IMG/VR virus record: IMGVR_UViG_3300020450_001067
Coordinates: 1 to 40,108 of that record
Direction: 5' to 3' (one strand)
From: a virus
Length of the DNA: 40,108 nucleotides
A model generated the notes under the pieces. It made no database searches. It saw only the letters and a program-made list of their open reading frames with translations, and had not been told where the DNA came from. This document shows, one piece after another, positions 22,497-30,126 of the stretch (positions are counted from its first letter, which is position 1; every line of letters starts with the position of its first letter). Position numbers and translations under genes: made by a program.

Positions 22497-23219
22497 TTAC
22501 CTCTTTTGAATGGTTCCGCCAAATAGACTTGCACCCTTCATATCTAATGCATTTACGGCCGTTCCTTTAGGAGTTTTCTTTTGATCTGCTTTAGGAACAC
22601 CCTTACCATCTTTTTTAACTTTTGCATAAGCAGTAATAGGATTCGCCACAGTTGCTATTGCACCTGCACTAGTGGCACCTGGTGTTGCCGCTTCATTCTT
22701 TACTGCTTTGATTTCATTACCACAACATTTGCATTTTTTTCCTATTTCTTCTGCCGTATGTTTGTCTCCACAACAGTCTCCGTTTGGATCACAACCGCAT
22801 GAAGCCTTTTTACCTTCTTCAATGCTTTGTGTTTGCATTTGTGGTTGTGCCTGTGCTTGTTTTTGAGCACCTGCTTCTGCTTGTTTTACAAGCATCATAA
22901 ATTTGTTTCTAAGTGTAGTATCTGCTAGTATTGTTGATAATTGTTTGGCGAATGGAGCAATTTGTTTAGATAAATTTCCTGTTAATGCACCGCCTGAGGC
23001 AAGTTTATCTAAGCCTTTAGCCATCATTCCACCAGTGCCTTTTCCACCCATTTTATTTGCGGCCATCTTAGCACCTTGTCCTACTTTTTGTGTATTAGGA
23101 GCAACTGCTTGTTTAACTGCACCAGCGGCCTGCTTAACTGCACCTGCCGCCTTTTGAGCACCGGTTTTAACCGCCGCTAATGGGTTTTCACGTACTGATG
23201 TTATTTCTCTTAGTCTCAT
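22497..23219 (-). CDS. Tagged Ala/Lys-rich protein with Cys cluster (240 aa)
   Basis: The N-terminal tag MRLREITS is the same as in the nucleotidyltransferase at 25098. An Ala/Lys/Gln repeat region follows (AAGAVKQAAGAVKQAV), then helices, a Gln-rich stretch and a compact Cys-rich site (SCGCDPNGDCCGDKH and KCKCCGNE) with seven cysteines and a histidine, likely zinc-binding. The end is SLFGGTIQKR. The composition suggests a virion-internal or DNA-associated protein; no enzymatic domain is visible. Confidence 0.78.
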   Translation of the reverse strand: MRLREITSVRENPLAAVKTGAQKAAGAVKQAAGAVKQAVAPNTQKVGQGAKMAANKMGGKGTGGMMAKGLDKLASGGALTGNLSKQIAPFAKQLSTILADTTLRNKFMMLVKQAEAGAQKQAQAQPQMQTQSIEEGKKASCGCDPNGDCCGDKHTAEEIGKKCKCCGNEIKAVKNEAATPGATSAGAIATVANPITAYAKVKKDGKGVPKADQKKTPKGTAVNALDMKGASLFGGTIQKR

Positions 23220-23223
23220 ACTA

Positions 23224-24684
23224 CTATTTACCTTTTTTCGCCTTACCTCTACGCATATTTAACTGCCATTGGGCCATACGTCGCCTCTCTCCTGAACTAG
23301 ATTTAGCAATTTTACTCAGTTGGCTTATGGATGCTTTCTTTGGTATTCCAACTCTCTTGCTAAGGCCTTTCCGCCCAGGCTTCTTACCGTCCGCAAAATT
23401 TTCGCTCATTATGTTTTCCAAGTATGTGTCTACCATTTTTACCAAAGCATACTCGTGATCTAGCAGACGTAGTGCATCGTATCTATGATGGCCGTTGACA
23501 ATACGTCCTTTGCGGTCAACAACTATAGGATTGTATTCATCTAATTTAATATCCTTATATTGTTTCGCTAGTTTGCTAAAGGACCTGTCCTTTTGTACTG
23601 GTACCATGAGAGCGATCTTCATCTTACCTAGTTTTCCGTCCACATCTTTTGAATGTATTTGTGGAGGTGGATTGCCTTTAGTAGGTTCTGGATCAAAGTT
23701 TGTATCTTGATAACCGTCAACGTTTTGTATATTATAACCTAAACGTCTTAAGTTCTTTACCATATGATTTTTTTCTTTGTCTCCTCCGAAAAAGTTCATT
23801 GCAATACTTGGGTCACCTGCATTTATATCATCTGGATTCATAGATTTTATGTTTGCTATGTTCTTTCCAACTTTAATAAAGTCATAATGACTGTCAGTAT
23901 CTACACTAAAAGTATTTTTCGGATTGGGTATTAAGTCGCCTTCGGTTGCTGGTTTTTCAAAGTACTGTTTAAGATTACTTGCAGTTCTCTCAAACTTATG
24001 ATCTTTATGTTTGAATCCAACACCTCCTGCACTTTCCCACTTCTTCACGTTTTGTCCAAAGTCATCAATAAGAATATTTGGAGTGCCATCTCTTTGTCTT
24101 GCGTATGCTTGTTTGTTTGCAGTTATGATAACCTTCTTAGGCGGAAATGCTTTTAAATATTTCTCTACCCAAGCACGTTTATCTGGTTCTGCTCTTGGAT
24201 CATCTGCTAAAGGCGCCGATAGAATATTATATTCACCTTTTATATCTTTAATGATTGATAATAACTTATCTGCGTTTTTAGTAGGTTTTAATTTAAGCCA
24301 AAAGTCTTCAGTATCTCTTACCTTTTGTAAACCTTTTTCTACATTTTTAATTTGAAACCACTTTTTAACTTTCATTAGTTTAGTCCATGCACCAAAGAAG
24401 TCAACTAACACACCATCCATATCAACATATATTTCAGATGCACTAGATAACTCTCTTACTCTAATTTCGTTTACTTTGCTTTCTGCTAAACCTAAATTAA
24501 ATAGAGTGTTTGGACTAGAATTTTTTCTTGCCTTTTTATTAAGTTCTGGTGGACGACCGTCCTTATCAACTTTGAAGCCAAACTTTCCTGCTTCAATAGG
24601 AATTTGATTTACGCCAACGTCAGGCGTGGTGTTAACACCTTTAACAATCCTACCACCATGCTCATATAGTTGACGTAATTTCAT
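23224..24684 (-). CDS. HAD phosphatase-ParB nuclease fusion with N-terminal tag (486 aa)
   Basis: Begins MKLRQLYEHGG, with LYE resembling a T4 prohead-protease cleavage site. A HAD domain spans about 84-235: VDMDGVLVDF (87-96) motif I, ILSAP motif II region and LIDDFG (205-210) motif IV, as in 5'(3')-deoxyribonucleotidases. A ParB-like domain covers about 355-425 with YNPIVVDRKGRIVNGHHRYD (384-403), the catalytic/CTP region. The C-terminus is a Lys/Arg-rich module (KRVGIPKKASISQ, RRRMAQWQLNMRRGK). A second tag-like IRVRELSS sits at 74-81, so two tagged genes may have fused. The specificity is unknown. Confidence 0.85.
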   Translation of the reverse strand: MKLRQLYEHGGRIVKGVNTTPDVGVNQIPIEAGKFGFKVDKDGRPPELNKKARKNSSPNTLFNLGLAESKVNEIRVRELSSASEIYVDMDGVLVDFFGAWTKLMKVKKWFQIKNVEKGLQKVRDTEDFWLKLKPTKNADKLLSIIKDIKGEYNILSAPLADDPRAEPDKRAWVEKYLKAFPPKKVIITANKQAYARQRDGTPNILIDDFGQNVKKWESAGGVGFKHKDHKFERTASNLKQYFEKPATEGDLIPNPKNTFSVDTDSHYDFIKVGKNIANIKSMNPDDINAGDPSIAMNFFGGDKEKNHMVKNLRRLGYNIQNVDGYQDTNFDPEPTKGNPPPQIHSKDVDGKLGKMKIALMVPVQKDRSFSKLAKQYKDIKLDEYNPIVVDRKGRIVNGHHRYDALRLLDHEYALVKMVDTYLENIMSENFADGKKPGRKGLSKRVGIPKKASISQLSKIAKSSSGERRRMAQWQLNMRRGKAKKGK

Positions 24685-24685
24685 T

Positions 24686-24880
24686 TTATTTTATTAACTC
24701 ACAGGTCTTTGCGTTGGCTGTAAGTTCTTCACCTTTTTTGTGTAACCATACATAAGAATAAACTATTTGTCCATCTTCTGCAACGGTACATTTTTTGCCT
24801 AGTTTAACACTTGGTGGTACAATGTGTCCACTACAAGATGCTAACATTAATCCTGTTAATAATATTGCTATTGTCTTCAT
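24686..24880 (-). CDS. Small lipoprotein (64 aa)
   Basis: N-terminal signal MKTIAILLTGLMLASC ends in a lipobox (LASC, C16), followed by a mature part of about 48 residues with two more cysteines. Probably anchored in the outer or inner membrane. It sits between the HAD-ParB gene and a tagged-module gene, with start overlap of four bases. It is not next to the spanin genes, so a lysis role is not indicated. Confidence 0.8.
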   Translation of the reverse strand: MKTIAILLTGLMLASCSGHIVPPSVKLGKKCTVAEDGQIVYSYVWLHKKGEELTANAKTCELIK

Positions 24881-25095
24881 TTTTTCCTTCCTCTAAAACC
24901 TGGAACGCCCTGCATATATGGTCTACCAAACCATAATTTAAACCACTCACTGTCACCTGGCTTTAAACCAAGTTGTCTTTCTTTTTGTTTGAGTGCAGTC
25001 GCAGTATGACTGATATTGATATCTTCAGCGGTAACCGGACGTGGTCCTTTATATTCTGGGATACCTGCTAATTTTTTTAAATCTGCGATATCCAT
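24877..25095 (-). CDS. Small module-type protein (72 aa)
   Basis: N-terminal MDIADLKKLAGIPEY may be a variant tag. The C-terminus has SEWFKLWFGRPYMQGVPGFR with a final GRKK, a module of unknown role common at ends of marine phage proteins. The gene abuts the nucleotidyltransferase gene and overlaps the lipoprotein start (ATGA). It is likely part of the same late set. Confidence 0.7.
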   Translation of the reverse strand: MDIADLKKLAGIPEYKGPRPVTAEDINISHTATALKQKERQLGLKPGDSEWFKLWFGRPYMQGVPGFRGRKK

Positions 25096-25097
25096 TT

Positions 25098-25991
25098 TTA
25101 CCTCGCTTTTCTTATTTCTGCTTTTAATCCTAAATTTTTAAACAAGTTGTATGCAGTTTGTACACTTGTTAATGCTTTCTTTATTTCATCTATATAGTCG
25201 GGATTATCCTCAACTTTACGCATAAACTTTTTAGCATTTATAGGATCAACAAAAAGTAAATTACCTGAGTATGCCGCTCCTGGTTTGTAGAAACTTAAAA
25301 AATGTTCTTTGCCATCTGTCCTAGCCGCAATCCAATCTAAAACTTTAAGTTTGTTTGGATCTTGCAGTTTAGGATCTGCATTGTCAACTTCTTTACTTTT
25401 AAAAATATTTAATTCTGTTACGTCTTCGTCTTTGCTACCAAGTATTGTTGATAAATTATCAAACATTTTCTTAGCATAAGGCTGTGCTGATTTAGTTACT
25501 CCTTTACTAAAAGCATCAAAGTCTTTATTTTGTACTGCTTGACGCATTTTACTTGCACTCATACCCGTGGCATCTTCCGCATCAGGGTTACGTGATAATC
25601 TTTCGAAACTTATTTCATCAAATTGGAAAAATCCATGTGCAGATTTTTGTCCGTTGTATTTTTCTAATAGTGATCCTAACTTATCCTCACCTTCAAAAAA
25701 CGTTACACTCTTATAACCTCTTGAATGTAATTCAGTTGCCGCGAACATTATATTTTTTGCAAGTTCTATCTTAATATCGGGAAAACTTTTTCTTGCCCAA
25801 TCTAATTTTTCATTTGGGTTTAGAGGATCTGTTGGAAGTTTTGCTGGTCTATCTGTTAAAAACAAAATAGCATCTCCAGGACCTTGTCTTACTGCTTCAA
25901 CTAAAAGTCCGTGACCAGTTGTTGCAGGATTTAATCTTCCTAATGCAAAACTGACACTTTTGTTCGGTGATGTTATTTCCCTTAAACGCAT
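25098..25991 (-). CDS. Tagged nucleotidyltransferase (HxGH superfamily, 297 aa)
   Basis: N-terminal tag MRLREITSPNKS is followed by the adenylyltransferase-type Rossmann start FALGRLNPATTGHG (15-28), where TGHG replaces HxGH. GMSASKMRQAV (about 142-152) matches the S-x-x-x-I-R motif of cytidylyl- and nicotinamide-nucleotide adenylyltransferases. The C-terminal ~100 residues are extra and could be a separate helical domain. The substrate may be NMN, a phosphorylated base or a lipid precursor. The tag suggests packaging in the head. Confidence 0.85.
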   Translation of the reverse strand: MRLREITSPNKSVSFALGRLNPATTGHGLLVEAVRQGPGDAILFLTDRPAKLPTDPLNPNEKLDWARKSFPDIKIELAKNIMFAATELHSRGYKSVTFFEGEDKLGSLLEKYNGQKSAHGFFQFDEISFERLSRNPDAEDATGMSASKMRQAVQNKDFDAFSKGVTKSAQPYAKKMFDNLSTILGSKDEDVTELNIFKSKEVDNADPKLQDPNKLKVLDWIAARTDGKEHFLSFYKPGAAYSGNLLFVDPINAKKFMRKVEDNPDYIDEIKKALTSVQTAYNLFKNLGLKAEIRKAR

Positions 25992-25992
25992 A

Positions 25993-26328
25993 CTAGTATT
26001 CGCCTTTTTTAACTTCTTCTAACTCTTCGTTATATATTTCTTGTATTAAAGCATCCTTATCTTCTTTTGTCAATAGTTCTGTTGGGGATTTGATAATATC
26101 GTATTTTTCACAATAGTGATGGATTGCTTTTTCTACCATTTCTTTGACACCTTCCATATTATGATCACCTTTATCATAACTGTCTTTTAATGATGCCATA
26201 CAAGGGAAGTACATCTTTCTATAGAACATTGGATCGTCACGCATATGACATTTAAGATCATCGATTATATCATAACCCATGTCTTCTTTTTTGTCAATGT
26301 CTATGTCGGTAAACTCTTTAAGTTTCAT
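25993..26328 (-). CDS. Tagged helical protein (111 aa)
   Basis: Starts MKLKEFTDIDID, a tag-like sequence. The body contains MFYRKMYFPCMASLKDSYDK and AIHHYCEKYDI, helical, with two cysteines, and ends EELEEVKKGEY. This body occurs in other marine phage proteins as a C-terminal module. No catalytic motif is visible. One base separates it from the neighbour on each side. Confidence 0.72.
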   Translation of the reverse strand: MKLKEFTDIDIDKKEDMGYDIIDDLKCHMRDDPMFYRKMYFPCMASLKDSYDKGDHNMEGVKEMVEKAIHHYCEKYDIIKSPTELLTKEDKDALIQEIYNEELEEVKKGEY

Positions 26329-26329
26329 C

Positions 26330-26689
26330 TTACCACTTTCTACAAGACCAATATCTTGCTTTTGTTCTAGGACCAGGATTATCGCAGTTGTGTCTTGCTC
26401 TAAATGATCTGCGTCTTGCTGGATTTGATTTTTTAATTTTCATATTTGGATCACCAAAGTTTACTTTTTTAACGTTTTTTGTCTTTGGATCCTTTACGTA
26501 AACCTTAAACTTCTTAACATCGCCTCTCATTGGCTTGCCTAGTTTAACTTTACGTCCTTGATACTCTGCTTCGTCAACTACATCATCTTCGTTGAACCAT
26601 AATTCACCGTATGCTTCATAGAAGTCATCACCGTCATATGTTTCTTCTTTGTATATTGACTCTGAAAGATATTCTTTAAATTTCTTCAT
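26330..26689 (-). CDS. Protein with T4-like capsid-targeting N-terminus (119 aa)
   Basis: MKKFKEYLSES closely resembles the T4 internal-protein targeting sequence (M-K-T-Y/F-x-E-F-x-x-E). LSE at residues 8-10 is a plausible prohead-protease site (L/I-x-E). A Tyr/Asp-rich segment precedes a strongly basic C-terminal module (SNPARRRSFRARHNC, KARYWSCRKW) seen in many marine phages. The chosen ATG at 26689 follows an AAGGGG ribosome site and a late promoter at 26713-26720; a longer frame upstream begins in the leader and is unlikely. It opens the tagged-protein unit. Confidence 0.8.
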   Translation of the reverse strand: MKKFKEYLSESIYKEETYDGDDFYEAYGELWFNEDDVVDEAEYQGRKVKLGKPMRGDVKKFKVYVKDPKTKNVKKVNFGDPNMKIKKSNPARRRSFRARHNCDNPGPRTKARYWSCRKW

Positions 26690-26712
26690 AGCGATATTCC
26701 CCTTATATAGAG

Positions 26713-26720
26713 TATTTATC
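26713..26720 (-). promoter_or_regulatory. Late promoter box GATAAATA
   Basis: Reads GATAAATAC on the minus strand, 23 bases upstream of the ATG at 26689, followed by a ribosome site. It matches T4 TATAAATA at seven of eight positions. No -35 element is present, as for promoters read by gp55. It should drive the tagged-protein unit 26689-20508. Confidence 0.75.
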
Positions 26721-26732
26721 ACTATGTGTGTG

Positions 26733-26999
26733 CTAGGCTGATATTTCTATATCGAAGTTATTGTACCCTAAATCGAAGAATTTGTTGGCAATATGCTCTG
26801 CTAATTTGTTAGATTCGTCTTCATCTAAAGCAAAATGTGTGTCTATTGTAAGCACTGTCTTTCCACCAGTAGTATCATATGCTGAATACGTAGTTTCTTC
26901 TTCTACAAGTGGTAAAGTAGCACCATTAAGCACTGATTCTACTGCTATATCATCTAACTCTTCTTTTTTATCGAATACAATGTTAATAAAATGACTCAT
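26733..26999 (-). CDS. Hypothetical protein (88 aa)
   Basis: Unrecognised. It is acidic, alpha/beta, with no cysteine, starting MSHFINIVFDKKEELDD and ending YNNFDIEISA. It lies between a beta-rich protein and the tagged unit, in the short transcript from the late promoter at 27355-27362. It could be a small structural or chaperone protein. Confidence 0.7.
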   Translation of the reverse strand: MSHFINIVFDKKEELDDIAVESVLNGATLPLVEEETTYSAYDTTGGKTVLTIDTHFALDEDESNKLAEHIANKFFDLGYNNFDIEISA

Positions 27000-27007
27000 A
27001 ATTATTC

Positions 27008-27349
27008 CTAATGGTTTAATAAAACACTCATTACACTACCAGCAGTATATGATAACTTGGCTCTTATGTACGTATAATTGCCTGTAAAGTTAGCATAGAC
27101 GCTCTTTGTAGCACTTGTTTCTGTAAATGTATGCACTGTAAAATAGTCAGCATCTGTAGGGTTAGTTGCAAGTGTGCCTTGTATAGTTATAGACCCTGTA
27201 AAGTCAGTGTACGTTGCTTGTACCGTATGTACACCGTCTGCTCTACCAAAATAACCGTCACCCTTGAACTTATCACCAGTAACAGTTTCTATTGTACTAT
27301 CACCTGGGTGGTTATTTTCTGATAAAATTATTTCACTATTGCTTTGCAT
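27008..27349 (-). CDS. Beta-rich protein, probable virion component (113 aa)
   Basis: Unrecognised. Many Thr, Ser, Gly and Tyr residues in alternating patterns (VQATYTDFTGSITIQGTL, YANFTGNYTYIRAKL) suggest a beta sandwich such as a decoration or tail-associated protein. The GATAAATA box lies only five bases before the ATG and no ribosome site is present, so the message may be leaderless. No name can be given. Confidence 0.75.
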   Translation of the reverse strand: MQSNSEIILSENNHPGDSTIETVTGDKFKGDGYFGRADGVHTVQATYTDFTGSITIQGTLATNPTDADYFTVHTFTETSATKSVYANFTGNYTYIRAKLSYTAGSVMSVLLNH

Positions 27350-27354
27350 AGTAT

Positions 27355-27362
27355 TATTTATC
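27355..27362 (-). promoter_or_regulatory. Late promoter box GATAAATA
   Basis: GATAAATAA on the minus strand in the 18-base gap between the ClpA-like stop and the ATG at 27349. Transcription would start at or within a base or two of the ATG, giving a leaderless message, or the box may be decoration of another signal. Confidence 0.6.
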
Positions 27363-27367
27363 TTAAT

Positions 27368-29608
27368 CTATGCTTCTACAAGTTTTGTTTCTTTGACTTG
27401 TAAGTCTATTTTACCATCAGTTACGTTGATATGCAATTTGCCACCTTTTTTAAGATCACCAAACAATACCATTTTACTTAAATCTGTCTTGATTTCTTTA
27501 TCAATTACTCTTTGCAGTGGCCTTGCACCCATTTTAGCATCAAACCCTTTGTCAACTAGATAATCTATTGCTTGATCATCAATAGTAACATCAACATTTT
27601 TCTCAACAAGCATATTTTTCAATTCTAGTAAGAACTTACCAACAATTTTCATCATTATATTCTTCTCTAATTTACCAAATGCTATTACACCATCAAGCCT
27701 ATTTCTAAACTCTGGGGCAAAGTAACGTTTTAGTTCTGTGTCCTCGTAGCCAACATCTAGATCTTGATTGAAGCCGATCGCATTTTTCTCAGCCTGTTCT
27801 GCACCTAAGTTTGTGGTTAGGATTAATACTGAATTTCTTGCGTCGGCTTCTTTACCGTTGCTACCAGTAATTCTGCCATTATCCATAATTTGTAAAAGGA
27901 TAGTTGAAACATCTGGGTGTGCCTTTTCTACTTCATCAAGTAATAATACACAGTTAGGATGTTCTTGTAATTTTGTAATCAATAGTCCTGCATTTTCTTC
28001 ATATCCAACATATCCTGGAGGAGAACCAATCAGTTTTGCTACTGCGTGTTTCTCTTGATATTCAGACATATCAAATCTAACAAGTTTAACTGATAATTCT
28101 TCTGCAAGTCTTTTAGCAGTTTCAGTTTTACCTACTCCTGTTGGACCCATAAACACAAAAGAACCTATAGGCTTGTTATCTACTTTAAGTCCTGCTTGAG
28201 CAACAAGTATTTTCTCTACAATCTCATCAATTGCTTTCTCTTGTCCAAACACAACCTTTTTAAGATTCTTATCAAGGTTAGCCAAGTTACTTGTTTCTTT
28301 TTGTTGTACTTGTTCTGGCGGAAGTTTAACTGCTTTTGCAAGTTCAAATTGTATTTCTTCTGCATCTACAATTTTTTCGCCTTCAACTTTCTTTAATTTA
28401 AATCTAGCACAGGCCAAATCAATTAAGTCAATTGCTTTATCCGGAAGTTTCTTATCACTTTGATACTTCACTGAAAGTTTAATTGCGTTATGTAATGCAT
28501 CTTCAGTGATGTTTACTGCATGATAATCTTCATAATACTTCTTAATGCCTTTGAGAATATCTAGTGTAACTTCATTTGTAGGTTCATCAACACTTATTCT
28601 TTGGAATCTACGCATTAATGCCCTGTCTTTTTCAAAATACTTTCTATATTCTTCCCAAGTTGTAGAAGCGATAACTTTAATGTCACCTTTACCTAATGCT
28701 GGTTTCAACATATTAGCAAGATCTGTTGAACTATTTTGTCCGCCTGCACCTGCACCACTTATCATATGTGCTTCATCTATAAACACAATAGTTTTACCTT
28801 GTTTTTTAATACCCGCCATTACTAATTTAAAACGTTCTTCAAAGTCACCTCTGTATTTAGAACCAGCCAACATAGCACTTATGTCTAAGTTGTAAACTTT
28901 GTATTCTTGTAAAAATTCTGGAACTGCTTTATTAACAATATTAAATGCTAAACCTTCTGCAATAGCAGTTTTACCAACGCCTGGATCACCTACTAATAAC
29001 ACGTTGCTCTTTTGTCTACGTCCTAATGCTAATGCAATAGATTCTAATTCTTCATTACGTCCAATTACTGGATCAATCTTGTTAGATGTAACTTCTTTGT
29101 TTAAATCTGAAGTATATTCTCTTAAGGCTCTTAAGGCAATACCTCTCAATTCTTCATCTTCGTATTGTGTATCAATTTCGCTACTAATATATTCAGCAAA
29201 CTTTTCTTTTTCCACACCCGACTTGGTCATATGATAGTATGCCCAAGATTTTTTCTCATTCAATACACTAATGAATACGTCTGTAATTTCTATTAAATGC
29301 CTACCACTAAACAAAACCTGCGTAAATGCTCTATTCAAAACTCTTTCAACAGTAGCAGTCTTTTTAGGTTTAAATTTTGTAGCAGTTGTTTTCAAATCCT
29401 CACAGTCTGGACCTTTTAAATATGCTTCGAGGCCAGTTTTCATTGCTTTGACATCAACACCATAACCGTCAACTATCTTTTCAAAGTTGTCTACACACAA
29501 CATTGCATAGACCATATGCTCCAAAGTAACGTATTCGTGTTTTAATTTCTTAGCATCACCTAATGCTTTATCAAAAACTAATTGCAATCCTTCACTTGGT
29601 TCTACCAT
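27368..29608 (-). CDS. ClpA-like AAA+ unfoldase
   Basis: 746 residues, length and order of bacterial ClpA. The N-terminal Clp repeats (1-140) precede D1, with Walker A GDPGVGKT (207-214) and Walker B FIDEAHM (276-282). D2 has Walker A GPTGVGKT (488-495) and LLLDEVEKAHP (555-565). The long middle coiled coil of ClpB is absent. Between D2 helices, IGF (611-613) occupies the position of the IGL loop that docks ClpP. The inference is that it unfolds proteins and feeds host ClpP, since no ClpP is in the window. The start overlaps the deformylase end by seven bases. Confidence 0.93.
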   Translation of the reverse strand: MVEPSEGLQLVFDKALGDAKKLKHEYVTLEHMVYAMLCVDNFEKIVDGYGVDVKAMKTGLEAYLKGPDCEDLKTTATKFKPKKTATVERVLNRAFTQVLFSGRHLIEITDVFISVLNEKKSWAYYHMTKSGVEKEKFAEYISSEIDTQYEDEELRGIALRALREYTSDLNKEVTSNKIDPVIGRNEELESIALALGRRQKSNVLLVGDPGVGKTAIAEGLAFNIVNKAVPEFLQEYKVYNLDISAMLAGSKYRGDFEERFKLVMAGIKKQGKTIVFIDEAHMISGAGAGGQNSSTDLANMLKPALGKGDIKVIASTTWEEYRKYFEKDRALMRRFQRISVDEPTNEVTLDILKGIKKYYEDYHAVNITEDALHNAIKLSVKYQSDKKLPDKAIDLIDLACARFKLKKVEGEKIVDAEEIQFELAKAVKLPPEQVQQKETSNLANLDKNLKKVVFGQEKAIDEIVEKILVAQAGLKVDNKPIGSFVFMGPTGVGKTETAKRLAEELSVKLVRFDMSEYQEKHAVAKLIGSPPGYVGYEENAGLLITKLQEHPNCVLLLDEVEKAHPDVSTILLQIMDNGRITGSNGKEADARNSVLILTTNLGAEQAEKNAIGFNQDLDVGYEDTELKRYFAPEFRNRLDGVIAFGKLEKNIMMKIVGKFLLELKNMLVEKNVDVTIDDQAIDYLVDKGFDAKMGARPLQRVIDKEIKTDLSKMVLFGDLKKGGKLHINVTDGKIDLQVKETKLVEA

Positions 29609-30126
29609 TTAATGTCCACCTTATACTTTTTAAATAATTTCTTTTGCTTCTTCTTTGCCATATCTAATCTCAACTTGCTTACTCTGTCTATAAAGTTAAT
29701 ACCATACAAGTGATCATATTCGTGACCAAAGATTCTTGCATTCCAACCTAACAACTCTATTTTACACTCTTTTTTATCTAAGTCAAGATACTCTACTACC
29801 AAACCTTTGGGTCTGTTTACCTTTAAGTATAAACCTGGGAAACTTAAACAACCTTCTACGCCTAGTTCCATGTCTTCTGTTACGGCCGCAATCTTAGGAT
29901 TGATAATAGCAAATGGTTTATCATCTTCGTGATCCTTTAATCCAGTAGGTTTAATAATAAAAATTTGTGCATCTAGTTCAACTTGATTTGCCGCTAGACC
30001 AACACCATTACTTTTTTCCATAATGCTTATCATTTCTTTACTTACTTCGTGCGGGTCATGTGTGGTAAAGTCAAAAGGTTTAACCTTTTGTTCTAGCCAA
30101 TTATTAGGATGATAAATTAGTTTCAT
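29602..30126 (-). CDS. def: Peptide deformylase
   Basis: 174 residues. The three family motifs are GVGLAANQV (41-49), EGCLSFP (91-97, metal ligand C93) and HEYDH (135-139, with E136 catalytic). It removes the formyl group from nascent proteins; the metal is usually Fe(II). Phage versions occur in marine T4-like phages. It overlaps the DnaJ gene by 23 bases at the start and the ClpA-like gene by seven at the end, forming a protein-maturation unit. Confidence 0.96.
   Translation of the reverse strand: MKLIYHPNNWLEQKVKPFDFTTHDPHEVSKEMISIMEKSNGVGLAANQVELDAQIFIIKPTGLKDHEDDKPFAIINPKIAAVTEDMELGVEGCLSFPGLYLKVNRPKGLVVEYLDLDKKECKIELLGWNARIFGHEYDHLYGINFIDRVSKLRLDMAKKKQKKLFKKYKVDIKW

Noticed and set aside
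22490-23230. GGTAAATA before two ATGs (near 22492 and 23223)
   Set aside because: The TAA is the stop of the preceding gene and the motif lies too close to the ATG for a promoter.
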